DNA of 64,000 bases, from positions 1 through 64,000 of the forward strand of contig JAGAFU010000052.1 of the NCBI GenBank assembly GCA_017627955.1, written 5' to 3'. The position numbers were made by a program, and so were the translations under genes. Shown piece by piece: positions 16,830 to 25,579 of the stretch. Position 1 is the first letter of the stretch. Every line of letters starts with the position of its first letter. This DNA comes from Bacteroidales bacterium. Its GTDB lineage: Bacteria > Bacteroidota > Bacteroidia > Bacteroidales > UBA932. The notes under the pieces were generated by a model. That model ran no database searches and was not told the origin of the DNA. It saw only the letters and a list, made by a program, of their open reading frames with translations.

Positions 16830-19106
16830 CTAATTTAACGATTTTTCCCGATTGAAGCGCTGTAATCCATAAGCCGCCACCAGGATCTTGTTCTTCAGGA
16901 GCTGAGGATAATCCGGGTTGTCTTCAAGAAATGAGTCAAGAGCTTGAAGGGCTTCGGTCGAGCGATGTCCGCCAAGAAGCGCCCCGCACCACTTTCCCGG
17001 GAAGAAGATGTCCCCGGTGGCCTTGACTTCCAACAGGGCGTCCAGGCCCGGCCTGATGTATTTGACAGAGGCCGAATCCCTGAGGAAGTGGTTGAGGTAA
17101 CCGAGAGCTTCTTCAGCCCAGGGCTCTACCGTCCTCCCTTCTGGCGTGAGCAGCTCGGCGAAAACCTGGTCCCGTGTTTGTGGATCCGGCATGGCGGCCC
17201 TTGAGACGAAATCGAAATGGTCCAGATTGTTTTTGTTGAAAACCCTGGAGGGGTCGCTTCCGTCCAGCCTCTTCCTTTGGGTGCTGATGATCTCGTCAGC
17301 CTTGTCGGGAAGTCTTATCGCCAGCTGGCAGGCGAAAGACATATAGTCATTGACAGTCAAGGCTTTGCCATTTTCTTCTGACCAGATTCCGTAGATTGTC
17401 GTTACCGCCTCCTCGCTGGTTCCGCATGTTGCGAGCAATCTTTTCAGTTGCAGCCTGCATGACTCAAGAGGATGCGTCAGGGACATCTTCACGATGCACC
17501 TCTCGGGATCAGACCGGTCTCCTTCCATTTCCGTGAGCGGGGTCCTTAGTGAGGAGATTATCGTGGAGGCTATCAAGGAGTTACTTTCTTTTTCCAGCGC
17601 GCTTAGGAGCGTTTCCAAGTAGTCTTTTGCGGGAGTATTCCCGGCCAAGAAATCTTCTTTTGCCATCAATATCCCGGCTTCCCGGACTGTCTCCTCATTG
17701 ACATCCTGGCTTCCGTCACTGAATGATTTCAGGACTCCCGGCATGTCTCCGCCACGTCTGCTGTTTACCCAGGAATCGCTGAACGCCCTGACATCCTTGT
17801 CGCTTTGGGAATCCATCGCCGCGACGAGGTCGTCCCAAGTAGCGTTGCCGTAGGAATGAGTCTTCAGATACGTGCGGAGACTTTCACGGAACGGGTCCGC
17901 CCCTATATATTCCTCAAGCATCCGCATCATCACGGGAGCTTTGTCATAGACCATGTTGTTGTAGATCAGTCCGGCATCGGAGAGGTTCGGAAGCTCTTGG
18001 CGTATCGCCGTGGCTCCCTCCGTCCTTTCCTCGTCCATTGCCAGGGCGAGGTAACCTTTAAGCCATGCGAGCTCGTGGTTGATCTGGGGGAACATCGGCT
18101 CCACCATCTTTGCCGCCAGATGGTTGGCGAAGACCTCCTTGGTCCAGACCTCATCGAACCAGCGCATTGTCACAAGGTCCCCGAACCAAAGGTGGGCGGT
18201 TTCATGTGCGATCAGCTTCTTCCTGGCGAATTCCTCGTCAGGAGTCGGTTCCTCGCCCAGAAACATTGTCCGCTCATTGAAAAGTATAGCCCCGGGATGC
18301 TCCATCCCTCCGAACTGGAAGTTGGGGACGATGACGAAATCATATTTGCTGAAGGGCATCTTGATCCCGGTGTACTCTTCCATCCACGATAGAGCCTGCC
18401 TTACCTCTTTGAATATGTCCGGCAACTGGGCGACCTTTTTGGGGTCCGTTTCCCTGTAGTACGCTGTCATCGCCCTGACTCCGTCGTCGGAAATGGCCTC
18501 CTGCCATTTTCCGGCCGTGAACTCGAAAAGGTATGTGCTGATCGGTTCCGTCTCCCCGAAAGAGATCCTTGACCTGCCGTTCTCCAAAAGGACTGTGTCC
18601 AGGGCGGCTGTGTTCGAGACCGCTGTCCAGCCTTCGGGAATATCAAGCGAGAGGGTGAACCTCGCCTTGATGTCCGGCTGGTCGAAGCACGGGAAGACGC
18701 TCCTGGCGTGGGCTGGCACAAAAAGGCTGTAAAGATACTCCTCATTCCTGTTCAGGAACCGGTTGTCAGCTGTGAAATCAAGGTCGAAAGAGTTCCTTCC
18801 TTTCTTGACGTCCAGGATGATATGCTCATTCCCGGCGGACGTGTAGTCAAGGGCGATTTTTCCCTTGGCGCTGGACAGGAAAGAGACCGTCTCCTTCCCG
18901 GTTACGGCAGAGTCTTTTTCCGCTGGTATCGACAGCGAAATGTTGTAGGAGACGTCTGAGATCATATTCCTTCTCAATCCGGCAAGCTCGGACGAGACTC
19001 CTTCCTGGGCCAGAACTTCCTTATTCCTGACCGTTGGCTGGCATGCCATTATGGATAAAGACAAAGCGGTCGCCAAGAAAAGCGACCTGACAAATCCTGA
19101 TTTCAT
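16830..19106 (-). CDS. M1 family metallopeptidase, lipoprotein
   Basis: A 758-aa aminopeptidase N-type enzyme. The lipoprotein signal (MKSGFVRSLFLATALSLSIMAC) places it on a membrane facing the periplasm. The exopeptidase motif appears as FGGMEHPGA (about 267) in place of GAMEN, followed by zinc site HETAHLWFGDLVT with the downstream Glu in WTKEVFANHLA (about 301-335). It is shorter than the usual ~850-900 aa form. It probably trims peptides in the periplasm. Six bases downstream of the aminotransferase stop, on the same strand. Confidence 0.9.
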   Translation of the reverse strand: MKSGFVRSLFLATALSLSIMACQPTVRNKEVLAQEGVSSELAGLRRNMISDVSYNISLSIPAEKDSAVTGKETVSFLSSAKGKIALDYTSAGNEHIILDVKKGRNSFDLDFTADNRFLNRNEEYLYSLFVPAHARSVFPCFDQPDIKARFTLSLDIPEGWTAVSNTAALDTVLLENGRSRISFGETEPISTYLFEFTAGKWQEAISDDGVRAMTAYYRETDPKKVAQLPDIFKEVRQALSWMEEYTGIKMPFSKYDFVIVPNFQFGGMEHPGAILFNERTMFLGEEPTPDEEFARKKLIAHETAHLWFGDLVTMRWFDEVWTKEVFANHLAAKMVEPMFPQINHELAWLKGYLALAMDEERTEGATAIRQELPNLSDAGLIYNNMVYDKAPVMMRMLEEYIGADPFRESLRTYLKTHSYGNATWDDLVAAMDSQSDKDVRAFSDSWVNSRRGGDMPGVLKSFSDGSQDVNEETVREAGILMAKEDFLAGNTPAKDYLETLLSALEKESNSLIASTIISSLRTPLTEMEGDRSDPERCIVKMSLTHPLESCRLQLKRLLATCGTSEEAVTTIYGIWSEENGKALTVNDYMSFACQLAIRLPDKADEIISTQRKRLDGSDPSRVFNKNNLDHFDFVSRAAMPDPQTRDQVFAELLTPEGRTVEPWAEEALGYLNHFLRDSASVKYIRPGLDALLEVKATGDIFFPGKWCGALLGGHRSTEALQALDSFLEDNPDYPQLLKNKILVAAYGLQRFNREKSLN

Positions 19107-19111
19107 TCCGT

Positions 19112-20338
19112 TTAAATATGTTGGCTGTTGTACGCTTCAAGAGCTTTCTCCAGGACTTTCAGTGCCCTGGCGAGATCCTCTTTCTTGAGGACATAGGCCA
19201 TTCTCACCTGATTCCCGCCAAGCCCGGGAGTGCTGTAAAACCCGGCCGCAGGGGCCATCATGATGGTCTCTCCGGCGTATCCATCCGGGGTGTCCTCGTC
19301 CTTGTAACTGAACTCTGACAGGCACCATCTGCAGAAGTCCTCGGCATTATCCACCGGCAGGGACGCGACCGTGTAGAACGCTCCTTTGGGAACCGGAGAA
19401 TAAACGCCTGGAATCTTGTTAAGACCATCTATGAAGAAGTTCCTGCGCCCAAGATATTCCTCAAAACACTCTTTTGAATAATCCTCAGTTCCTTCTATCG
19501 AGGCCTCGGCCACGATCTGTCCCAGCAAGGGAGGGCTCAGGCGAGCCTGGCAGAATTTCATGGCGGTTTCCATGAAAGTGGTGTTACGGCTCACGATCAT
19601 CCCGATGCGGATCCCGCACTCGGAATATCTCTTCGAGACAGAGTCCACCACGATGACATTGTCCTCAATGCCGGGAAGGCAAAGTGCCGAGAGATAGGGC
19701 TCGTCGGTGTAGCGGAACTCCCTGTAGACCTCGTCTGAAATAAGGAAGAGATCATGCTTTTTGACAATATCCCGGAGCCTGTAGAGCTCCTCCTTGGAGT
19801 ACAGGTACCCCGTCGGGTTGTTGGGGTTGCATATAAGGATCGCCTTCGTCCTGCCGGATATGGCCTTTTCAAAAGCCTCGGCATCAGGCAGGGCGAAGCC
19901 GTCCTCTATCTTGGATGTGACTGTCTTGATGGTCACACCTGCCGCGACCGCGAACGATATGTAATTCGCGTATCCCGGTTCAGTCATGATTATCTCGTCG
20001 CCCGGATTCAGGCATGTCAAGAAGGTAAGCAGCAGAGCCTCGGATCCTCCTGTCGTGACAATAATCTCTCTCTCCGTAACCTCGGCTCCGAATCTGGCGT
20101 AATATCCTGTCAGAGCGTCTCTCAGTGGTTTGATCCCATTGCTGGGGCTATATTCGAGAGTCGTCCTGTCGATCCGCTTGAGAGCGTCCAGCGCCTTGGT
20201 AGGGGTCGGCAGGTCGGGCTGCCCGATGTTGAGATGGTAGACTTTCATCCCGCGTGACTTGGCGTCGTCAGCAAAAGGGGTGAGTTTCCTGATCGGAGAG
20301 GCGGGAACCGCGATCCCGCGCCTGGATATGCCGGGCAT
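19112..20338 (-). CDS. Class I/II pyridoxal-phosphate aminotransferase
   Basis: A 408-aa fold-type I aminotransferase of the aspartate aminotransferase group. Visible are NIGQPDLPTP, the substrate-side Y/SPSNGIKPLRDAL, NPNNPTG (about 176-182), SDEVYREF and the PLP-lysine motif SVSKRYSECGIRIG (about 237). The amino-acid specificity cannot be read. The catalytic Lys segment has SKRYSECG where many AspATs have SKxYxMxG. Sits 12 bases after gpmA on the same strand. Confidence 0.85.
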   Translation of the reverse strand: MPGISRRGIAVPASPIRKLTPFADDAKSRGMKVYHLNIGQPDLPTPTKALDALKRIDRTTLEYSPSNGIKPLRDALTGYYARFGAEVTEREIIVTTGGSEALLLTFLTCLNPGDEIIMTEPGYANYISFAVAAGVTIKTVTSKIEDGFALPDAEAFEKAISGRTKAILICNPNNPTGYLYSKEELYRLRDIVKKHDLFLISDEVYREFRYTDEPYLSALCLPGIEDNVIVVDSVSKRYSECGIRIGMIVSRNTTFMETAMKFCQARLSPPLLGQIVAEASIEGTEDYSKECFEEYLGRRNFFIDGLNKIPGVYSPVPKGAFYTVASLPVDNAEDFCRWCLSEFSYKDEDTPDGYAGETIMMAPAAGFYSTPGLGGNQVRMAYVLKKEDLARALKVLEKALEAYNSQHI

Positions 20339-20350
20339 GGCGGAGAGTAA

Positions 20351-21097
20351 TTATTTTGCCTTACCCTGGTTGGCTACCGCTTCTTGCTTGCGCTTAAGTT
20401 CCTCGGGATCAGCGAGGTAATAGTCGTTAACGAGGTTGAGGTTGTCATCAAACTCGAATACGTAGGGCGTGGCTGTGGGGATGTTCAGCTTCACGATGTC
20501 GGCATCGGAGATGCCTTTGAGGTGCTTGACGACACCACGCAGGCTGTTTCCGTGGGCGACGACCACGATATTGTCATGCTCCTTAAGGGCGGGGAATATC
20601 TCGCACTCCCAGTAAGGCATCACCCTTTCGATGCACTCCTTGAGCGCCTCGGTGCGGGGAATATACTGGTCGGGAACTGCCGCGTAGCGAGGATCCCTCG
20701 TGGCGCTGTTCGGATCGTCCTCGGGAAGGTTGTGAGGGGCGATGTCGAAGCTGCGGCGCCAGATCAGAACCTGCTCGTCTCCGTATTTCTGGGCGGTCTC
20801 GGCTTTGTTGAGGCCCTGAAGCATGCCGTAATGCTTCTCGTTCAGACGCCATGTCTTTTTGACGGGGATCCAATCGAGATCCATCGAATCGAGGACGTTA
20901 TTCAAGGTCTTGATGGCCCTCTTGAGGTAAGATGTGTAAGCCACCTCGAAAGTGAAACCGTTCTCTTTCAGTATTTTACCTGCGTCGAAAGCCTCTTGGA
21001 TGCCCTTCTCGCTCAAATCAACATTTGTCCAACCGGTGAACCGGTTCTCTTTGTTCCACTGGCTCTCGCCGTGACGAATAAGTACAATTCTCTTCAT
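20351..21097 (-). CDS. gpmA: 2,3-bisphosphoglycerate-dependent phosphoglycerate mutase
   Basis: A 248-aa glycolytic enzyme interconverting 3- and 2-phosphoglycerate. It carries the phosphohistidine motif RHGESQWN (about 8-15), [12 protein letters not shown], the [21 protein letters not shown] block and the second catalytic His in [14 protein letters not shown] (about 186). The length matches the dPGM family. It lies within a closely spaced minus-strand run, 10 bases after nth. Confidence 0.95.
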   Translation of the reverse strand: MKRIVLIRHGESQWNKENRFTGWTNVDLSEKGIQEAFDAGKILKENGFTFEVAYTSYLKRAIKTLNNVLDSMDLDWIPVKKTWRLNEKHYGMLQGLNKAETAQKYGDEQVLIWRRSFDIAPHNLPEDDPNSATRDPRYAAVPDQYIPRTEALKECIERVMPYWECEIFPALKEHDNIVVVAHGNSLRGVVKHLKGISDADIVKLNIPTATPYVFEFDDNLNLVNDYYLADPEELKRKQEAVANQGKAK

Positions 21098-21107
21098 GTT
21101 ATAAAAA

Positions 21108-21761
21108 TTAAAGTGATATGATTATTCTGTTTTCTCTCTCATATTGCCTGCACCAGTCCCGGATGGGGCATTCCTCACATTTCGGCTTTCTCGCCACGCA
21201 GGTGTAACGCCCGTGGAGGATAAGCCAGTGGTGCGCTTTCGCCCTAAGGCTCTCCGGGATATTCTTCTCCAACTCCTTCTCGACAGCCTCTACGGTCTTC
21301 CCGTCGGAAAGCCCCAGGCGGTGGGAAACCCTGAACACATGAGTGTCCACGGCGATGACAGGCTTGTCGTAGACTATCGAGGCGATGACATTGGCGGTCT
21401 TTCTCCCCACGCCGGGAAGGGACATCAGAGCGTCGATGTCCGAAGGCACCTCGGAGTTGAAATCCGAGACGAGTTTCTTGGCCATGGCGACCAGGTGGGC
21501 GGCCTTCGAATTGGGATATGACACGCTTTTGACATATCCGAGGACCTCTTCCTCAGTCGCGTCGGCAAGATCCTCAGGCCTTTGGTAGCGCTCGAACAGG
21601 GGCGGGGTTACCATATTGACCCTCCGGTCCGTGCACTGGGCGCTCAGGATGACCGCGACAAGCAGGTGAAACGGCGAGTCGTGACCGAGTTCTGTGACAG
21701 GCATCGGCTGGTTCTCCTCGAACCAGTCAAGTATCTTTGAATATCTGTCTTTCTTGAGCAT
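21108..21761 (-). CDS. nth: Endonuclease III
   Basis: A 217-aa DNA glycosylase/AP lyase that removes oxidised pyrimidines. It has the helix-hairpin-helix [12 protein letters not shown] with the catalytic Lys, the catalytic Asp in VDTHVFRV, and a C-terminal [4Fe-4S] loop with C-x6-C-x2-C-x5-C ([17 protein letters not shown]). ATG 21761 was chosen: it overlaps the ABC protein stop by one base (TGATG), while the longer frame to 21812 lies inside that gene. Confidence 0.95.
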   Translation of the reverse strand: MLKKDRYSKILDWFEENQPMPVTELGHDSPFHLLVAVILSAQCTDRRVNMVTPPLFERYQRPEDLADATEEEVLGYVKSVSYPNSKAAHLVAMAKKLVSDFNSEVPSDIDALMSLPGVGRKTANVIASIVYDKPVIAVDTHVFRVSHRLGLSDGKTVEAVEKELEKNIPESLRAKAHHWLILHGRYTCVARKPKCEECPIRDWCRQYERENRIIISL

Positions 21762-22495
21762 CAGATTGTCAAGGCGAGGTCGATAACCTCGTCGTTGAGG
21801 TTCTCCTGGCAACTCTCATCCTTGCAGACGAACACCCTGCCATGGTATTTCTCGAATATGCCCCTGTTGTGGGTCACCATGACTATCGCCGTACCGTCCT
21901 CTTTGTTGATGCCGGTCAGTAGCCTCATGATCCCGTCAGCGGTCTCATTATCAAGATTTCCGGTCGGCTCGTCAGCGATGATCAGCTGGGGACGGTTCAG
22001 CAGCGAGCGGGCGATCGCGACTCTTTGCTGCTCACCTCCGGAAAGCTGATGGGGCATCTTGTGCGCCTTGTGGCTCATCCCCACGTCGTCCAGTACCTCC
22101 CTTATGCGTTTGTCGACGGCGTTCCGGTCCTTCCATCCTGTCGCCCGGAGGACGAACTCGAGATTCTCTTCCACCGTCCTGTCCATCAGAAGCTGGAAAT
22201 CCTGGAAGACGACACCGATTTTCCTCCTGAGGTAGGGGATGTCTTTTTCTTTCAGACCGTTGAGTTTGTAACCGCACACCTCCCCGAAACCTTTCAGAAG
22301 CGGGCTCTCGCCGATCATAGTCCGGATTATGGATGTCTTGCCCGTGCCGACCTTGCCCACGATGTAGACAAAGTCTCCGGGACTGATCCGCATGTCCAGC
22401 CCGTAGATCACCACATTGTCCCCGCCGCGGATGTCAGCCCCCTTGAAGGAGACCAGCGGCTCGTTTTTTGTTGTATGTATCGCTTTGTCTTCCAT
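21761..22495 (-). CDS. FtsE-like ABC transporter ATP-binding protein
   Basis: A 244-aa nucleotide-binding protein with Walker A GKVGTGKTS (about 42-50), signature LSGGEQQR (about 147), Walker B LIIADEPTGNLD (about 168-179) and the H-loop MVTHNR. It most resembles FtsE/LolD-type proteins. No FtsX partner is adjacent, which is frequent for ftsE in Bacteroidota; a LolC-like permease at the far end of the window is not linked. The role in division is inferred from family likeness. Confidence 0.8.
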   Translation of the reverse strand: MEDKAIHTTKNEPLVSFKGADIRGGDNVVIYGLDMRISPGDFVYIVGKVGTGKTSIIRTMIGESPLLKGFGEVCGYKLNGLKEKDIPYLRRKIGVVFQDFQLLMDRTVEENLEFVLRATGWKDRNAVDKRIREVLDDVGMSHKAHKMPHQLSGGEQQRVAIARSLLNRPQLIIADEPTGNLDNETADGIMRLLTGINKEDGTAIVMVTHNRGIFEKYHGRVFVCKDESCQENLNDEVIDLALTI

Positions 22496-22502
22496 GATTG
22501 TA

Positions 22503-22510
22503 CAAATATA
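22503..22510 (-). promoter_or_regulatory. Putative -7 box for the ftsE-nth-gpmA run
   Basis: On the minus strand the sequence TATATTTG ends 8 bases before the ATG at 22495, matching the Bacteroidota TAnnTTTG element. A clear TTTG at the right distance was not seen, so only the -7 element is called. Confidence 0.35.
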
Positions 22511-22534
22511 CTTCTTTTTTTTGAGTATATTCAG

Positions 22535-22542
22535 TAAATTTG
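22535..22542 (+). promoter_or_regulatory. Putative -7 box for the TPR gene
   Basis: TAAATTTG matches the Bacteroidota -7 consensus TAnnTTTG exactly and lies 43 bases before the TPR gene start, back to back with the minus-strand element at 22503-22510. A TTTG lies upstream at 22520-22523 but the 11-base spacing is too short. Confidence 0.35.
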
Positions 22543-22584
22543 TGGATTGTAAGAATTGACTGTAAACTTTCGCAAGATATCGTT

Positions 22585-25572
22585 ATGAAAAGCAAACTCA
22601 CTGCTGCGCTGCTGTCGGCCGCGATCCTGTCGGGCGGATTCTCCCTCCAGGCGCAGGATCGCTTGCGGGACAGTTACCGCCAAGCGCTGGACCTCTACAA
22701 CCACGGCATGTTCGAGAGGGCCGGTGTCATTTTCGACAAGATTGTCTCTTCTTCCGGAGATGCCATGGCGGAGGGGTACAAGACCCTCTGCGCTGTCCGG
22801 CTTCAGGAAATCGGTCATGAGACGATGGTCTCGGATTACTTGTCGGCATACCCTTATTCCAAACTTGTCCCCCAGATCCGTTTTTACAACGGACTGAATC
22901 TCTTTGACAAAGAGGACTATAAGTCTGCCGCCGAGGAGTTCGGTAAGATCGACTCGAACAGCCTTTCCAAGGACCAGGTCGCCGAGTTCATGTTCAAACA
23001 TGGTTACGCCCTTTTCGAGGAAGGCGACCTTGACAAGGCGAGGGAGATTTTCTCGAGGGGAGAGAGGATGCCTTACTCGGACTACACGGCTCCGTCCAGG
23101 TATTCGATGGGTTACATCGATTACACCCGGAAGGAATTCCAGGAGGCCTACAATTGGTTCGAGAAGGCCGGCAAGGACGCCCGTTTCACGGACATCTCCA
23201 ATTACTACATGACCGAGTGCCGTTTCATGCAGAAGGATTACGCCTATGTGCTCAAGAACGGTGTGAAACTCTACGACGAGGTCCCTGCCGACCGCCAGTC
23301 CCATCTGGCCAGGATAATATCCGAATCCTATCTCGCCACCGGCGAGTCCCTCAAGGCCAAGGAGTTCTATGACAAGATCGAGCAGAGCCGCGTGGACATG
23401 GACCGGGACGATTGGTTCTACGCCGGCACGGTCCTCTATTCCAATGGTGACTTCAAGGGAGCCATCGACAATTTCTCCAGGATGTCGAGCCGCACGGACT
23501 CCATCGGTCAGATAGCGAATTACCAGCTGGGCTACAGCTACATCCAGACCGGAAACAAAGTGGCCGCTCTGGATGCTTTCAAGGACGCCTCTTCCCAGAA
23601 ATACAATCCGGACATCCAGGAGGACGCCCACTTCAATTACGCCAAGCTGTCCTTCGACCTCAACCACAACCCGAAGGTCTTCGACGATTACATCGCCAAA
23701 TATCCCGGAAAGGAAAAAGGCGACCAGATCTACAGCTACATGGCTCTCGCCTCCTTGTACAACCACGACTACTCCGGGGCTGTCGACGCTTATGCCAACA
23801 TCGACAATCTGGACGAGAAGCAGAGGGCTAACTACATGAGAGCCAATTACCTCCGCGCTAACCAGCTGATAGGGGCCGGCTCCTGGAGGGATGCGGTACC
23901 GCTCCTGAAGGCCGCCGGATACTACTCGGACAAGAGGGAACCCTTCAATCAGCTTACACGTTACTGGCTGGCGGAGTCCTACTACCGCGGGGACCAGTTC
24001 GACAAGGCGGTCGAGACATTCCAGGAGCTTTACAACAACTCTGCCCTGGATGGGAAGCCGGAGGGTAAGCTTATCCCTTACGATTTGGCCTACAGCTACT
24101 TCCGCATGGGTGACTACGACAATGCGGCAAAATGGTTCGACGAGTATCTCACAGACAGGAACCCAACAGAGGGCGAGGATGCCGCTGCCAGGCGCGCGGA
24201 CTGCGATTTCATAAAGAAAGACTACAAGACGGCTGTCAAGGGGTACGAAGAGGCCATGCGCCGGTTCCCGTATTCTGACAATCTGTATCCTTCCTACCGG
24301 GCCGGTATCGCCTATGGCCTGCTCGGAGACAAGAACGGCAAGGTCTCCGCTCTTTCCAAAGCGCTGAAGGCGAGCCCTTCCGCAGGGTACTATTCGGAGG
24401 CCATGTATGAGCTCGGAAGAGCGTATGTGGCGGCTGGAAACAACGACGCTGCCATCAAGGCTTTTGACAAATTGAGAGTCAACACCGACGACAAGACAAT
24501 CGCGGCAAGGGCTCTGATAGAGCTCGGAATGATCTACAGGAATATTTCCGAATTCGACAAGTCCCTTGGGTATTACAAGCGGGTGGTCGAGGACATGCCC
24601 GGAACTGAATATGCTAGCGACGCTCTCGCGGCGATCGAGTCGATCTACCAGACAGAGGGCCGGACGGACGAGTACATCGATTATGCCGACAAGATCGGAG
24701 CGATCAAGGACAAGTCCGCTGGCGAGAAGGAAAGCATGTATTTCGCCGCGGCGGAGCAGCTTTATCTTTCCGAGAACTGGAACAAGGCTCTCGCCGCCCT
24801 TCAGAATTATCTCGAGCGTTATCCCTCTGGGGCCGATGCCGGGAGGGCCGGTTTCTACACCGCCGAGTGCTACCGCAACCTTGGCAAGAAGGAGCAGGCG
24901 ATCGACTGGTACAAGAAAGCCGTCTCAGGGCCTTCAGGAGCCTCTTATGTCGAGAGCGCGATGCTTAATTTCTCAAGGCTCTCCTATGAGATGCAGCGCT
25001 ACAAAGATGCCTATGGCGGGTTCAGCTCCCTGCTCGGAGCCGCCAAGATCGAGGGCAACAAGCACACGGCAAGAGTCGGCATGATGCGCTCCGCGTTCAA
25101 GGGTGGGGACTATTCGTCCGCCATCTCTTGCGCTGACAAGGTTCTCGCCGACAACAAGAGCACCGAGGTTGAGCTTCGTGAGGCCGACTACATGAAGGCC
25201 AAGTCGTTGCTCTCAACGAATGAGCGTTCCGAGGCGTTTGAGATATTCACCTCGCTTGCCACCAAACCATCCACTAATGAGGGTGCCGAGGCGGCCTACA
25301 TGCTCATCCAGGATGCCTATGACCAAGGTAAATATGACTCTGTCGAGAAGATGGTCTACGACTTCTCTTCCAAGGCGGGAGGTCAGAACTACTGGCTGGC
25401 GAAGGCATTCATCGTCCTTGGCGACTCATTCGCCGAGCAGGATAACCTCGCCCAGGCGAAAGCCACATTCGAGAGCGTCTTGAACGGATACCAGCCTGTG
25501 TCTGGCACCGCGGATGATGTCCTGGACAATGTCCGCATGAGACTTTCCAAACTGGCAGACTTGATGAATTAG
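22585..25572 (+). CDS. Large periplasmic TPR protein
   Basis: A 995-aa exported protein: signal peptide MKSKLTAALLSAAILSGGFSLQAQ, then almost continuous tetratricopeptide repeats (motifs such as A.EYFDKI, YSMGYIDY, YELGRAYVAAGNNDAAIKAF). Such proteins are scaffolds for protein-protein contact; in Bacteroidota they often sit in the periplasm near outer-membrane machinery. ATG 22585 was chosen because it starts the signal peptide; the frame open from 22540 adds residues with no signal character. The gene ends 7 bases before the barrel protein gene, so the two probably work together. Function unknown. Confidence 0.8.
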   Translation: MKSKLTAALLSAAILSGGFSLQAQDRLRDSYRQALDLYNHGMFERAGVIFDKIVSSSGDAMAEGYKTLCAVRLQEIGHETMVSDYLSAYPYSKLVPQIRFYNGLNLFDKEDYKSAAEEFGKIDSNSLSKDQVAEFMFKHGYALFEEGDLDKAREIFSRGERMPYSDYTAPSRYSMGYIDYTRKEFQEAYNWFEKAGKDARFTDISNYYMTECRFMQKDYAYVLKNGVKLYDEVPADRQSHLARIISESYLATGESLKAKEFYDKIEQSRVDMDRDDWFYAGTVLYSNGDFKGAIDNFSRMSSRTDSIGQIANYQLGYSYIQTGNKVAALDAFKDASSQKYNPDIQEDAHFNYAKLSFDLNHNPKVFDDYIAKYPGKEKGDQIYSYMALASLYNHDYSGAVDAYANIDNLDEKQRANYMRANYLRANQLIGAGSWRDAVPLLKAAGYYSDKREPFNQLTRYWLAESYYRGDQFDKAVETFQELYNNSALDGKPEGKLIPYDLAYSYFRMGDYDNAAKWFDEYLTDRNPTEGEDAAARRADCDFIKKDYKTAVKGYEEAMRRFPYSDNLYPSYRAGIAYGLLGDKNGKVSALSKALKASPSAGYYSEAMYELGRAYVAAGNNDAAIKAFDKLRVNTDDKTIAARALIELGMIYRNISEFDKSLGYYKRVVEDMPGTEYASDALAAIESIYQTEGRTDEYIDYADKIGAIKDKSAGEKESMYFAAAEQLYLSENWNKALAALQNYLERYPSGADAGRAGFYTAECYRNLGKKEQAIDWYKKAVSGPSGASYVESAMLNFSRLSYEMQRYKDAYGGFSSLLGAAKIEGNKHTARVGMMRSAFKGGDYSSAISCADKVLADNKSTEVELREADYMKAKSLLSTNERSEAFEIFTSLATKPSTNEGAEAAYMLIQDAYDQGKYDSVEKMVYDFSSKAGGQNYWLAKAFIVLGDSFAEQDNLAQAKATFESVLNGYQPVSGTADDVLDNVRMRLSKLADLMN

Positions 25573-25579
25573 AGAAGAG

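Noticed and set aside
22531..23766. 411-codon open frame on the minus strand
   Set aside because: Antisense to the start of the TPR gene, whose signal peptide and repeats are convincing; product is low-complexity Val/Leu/Gly.
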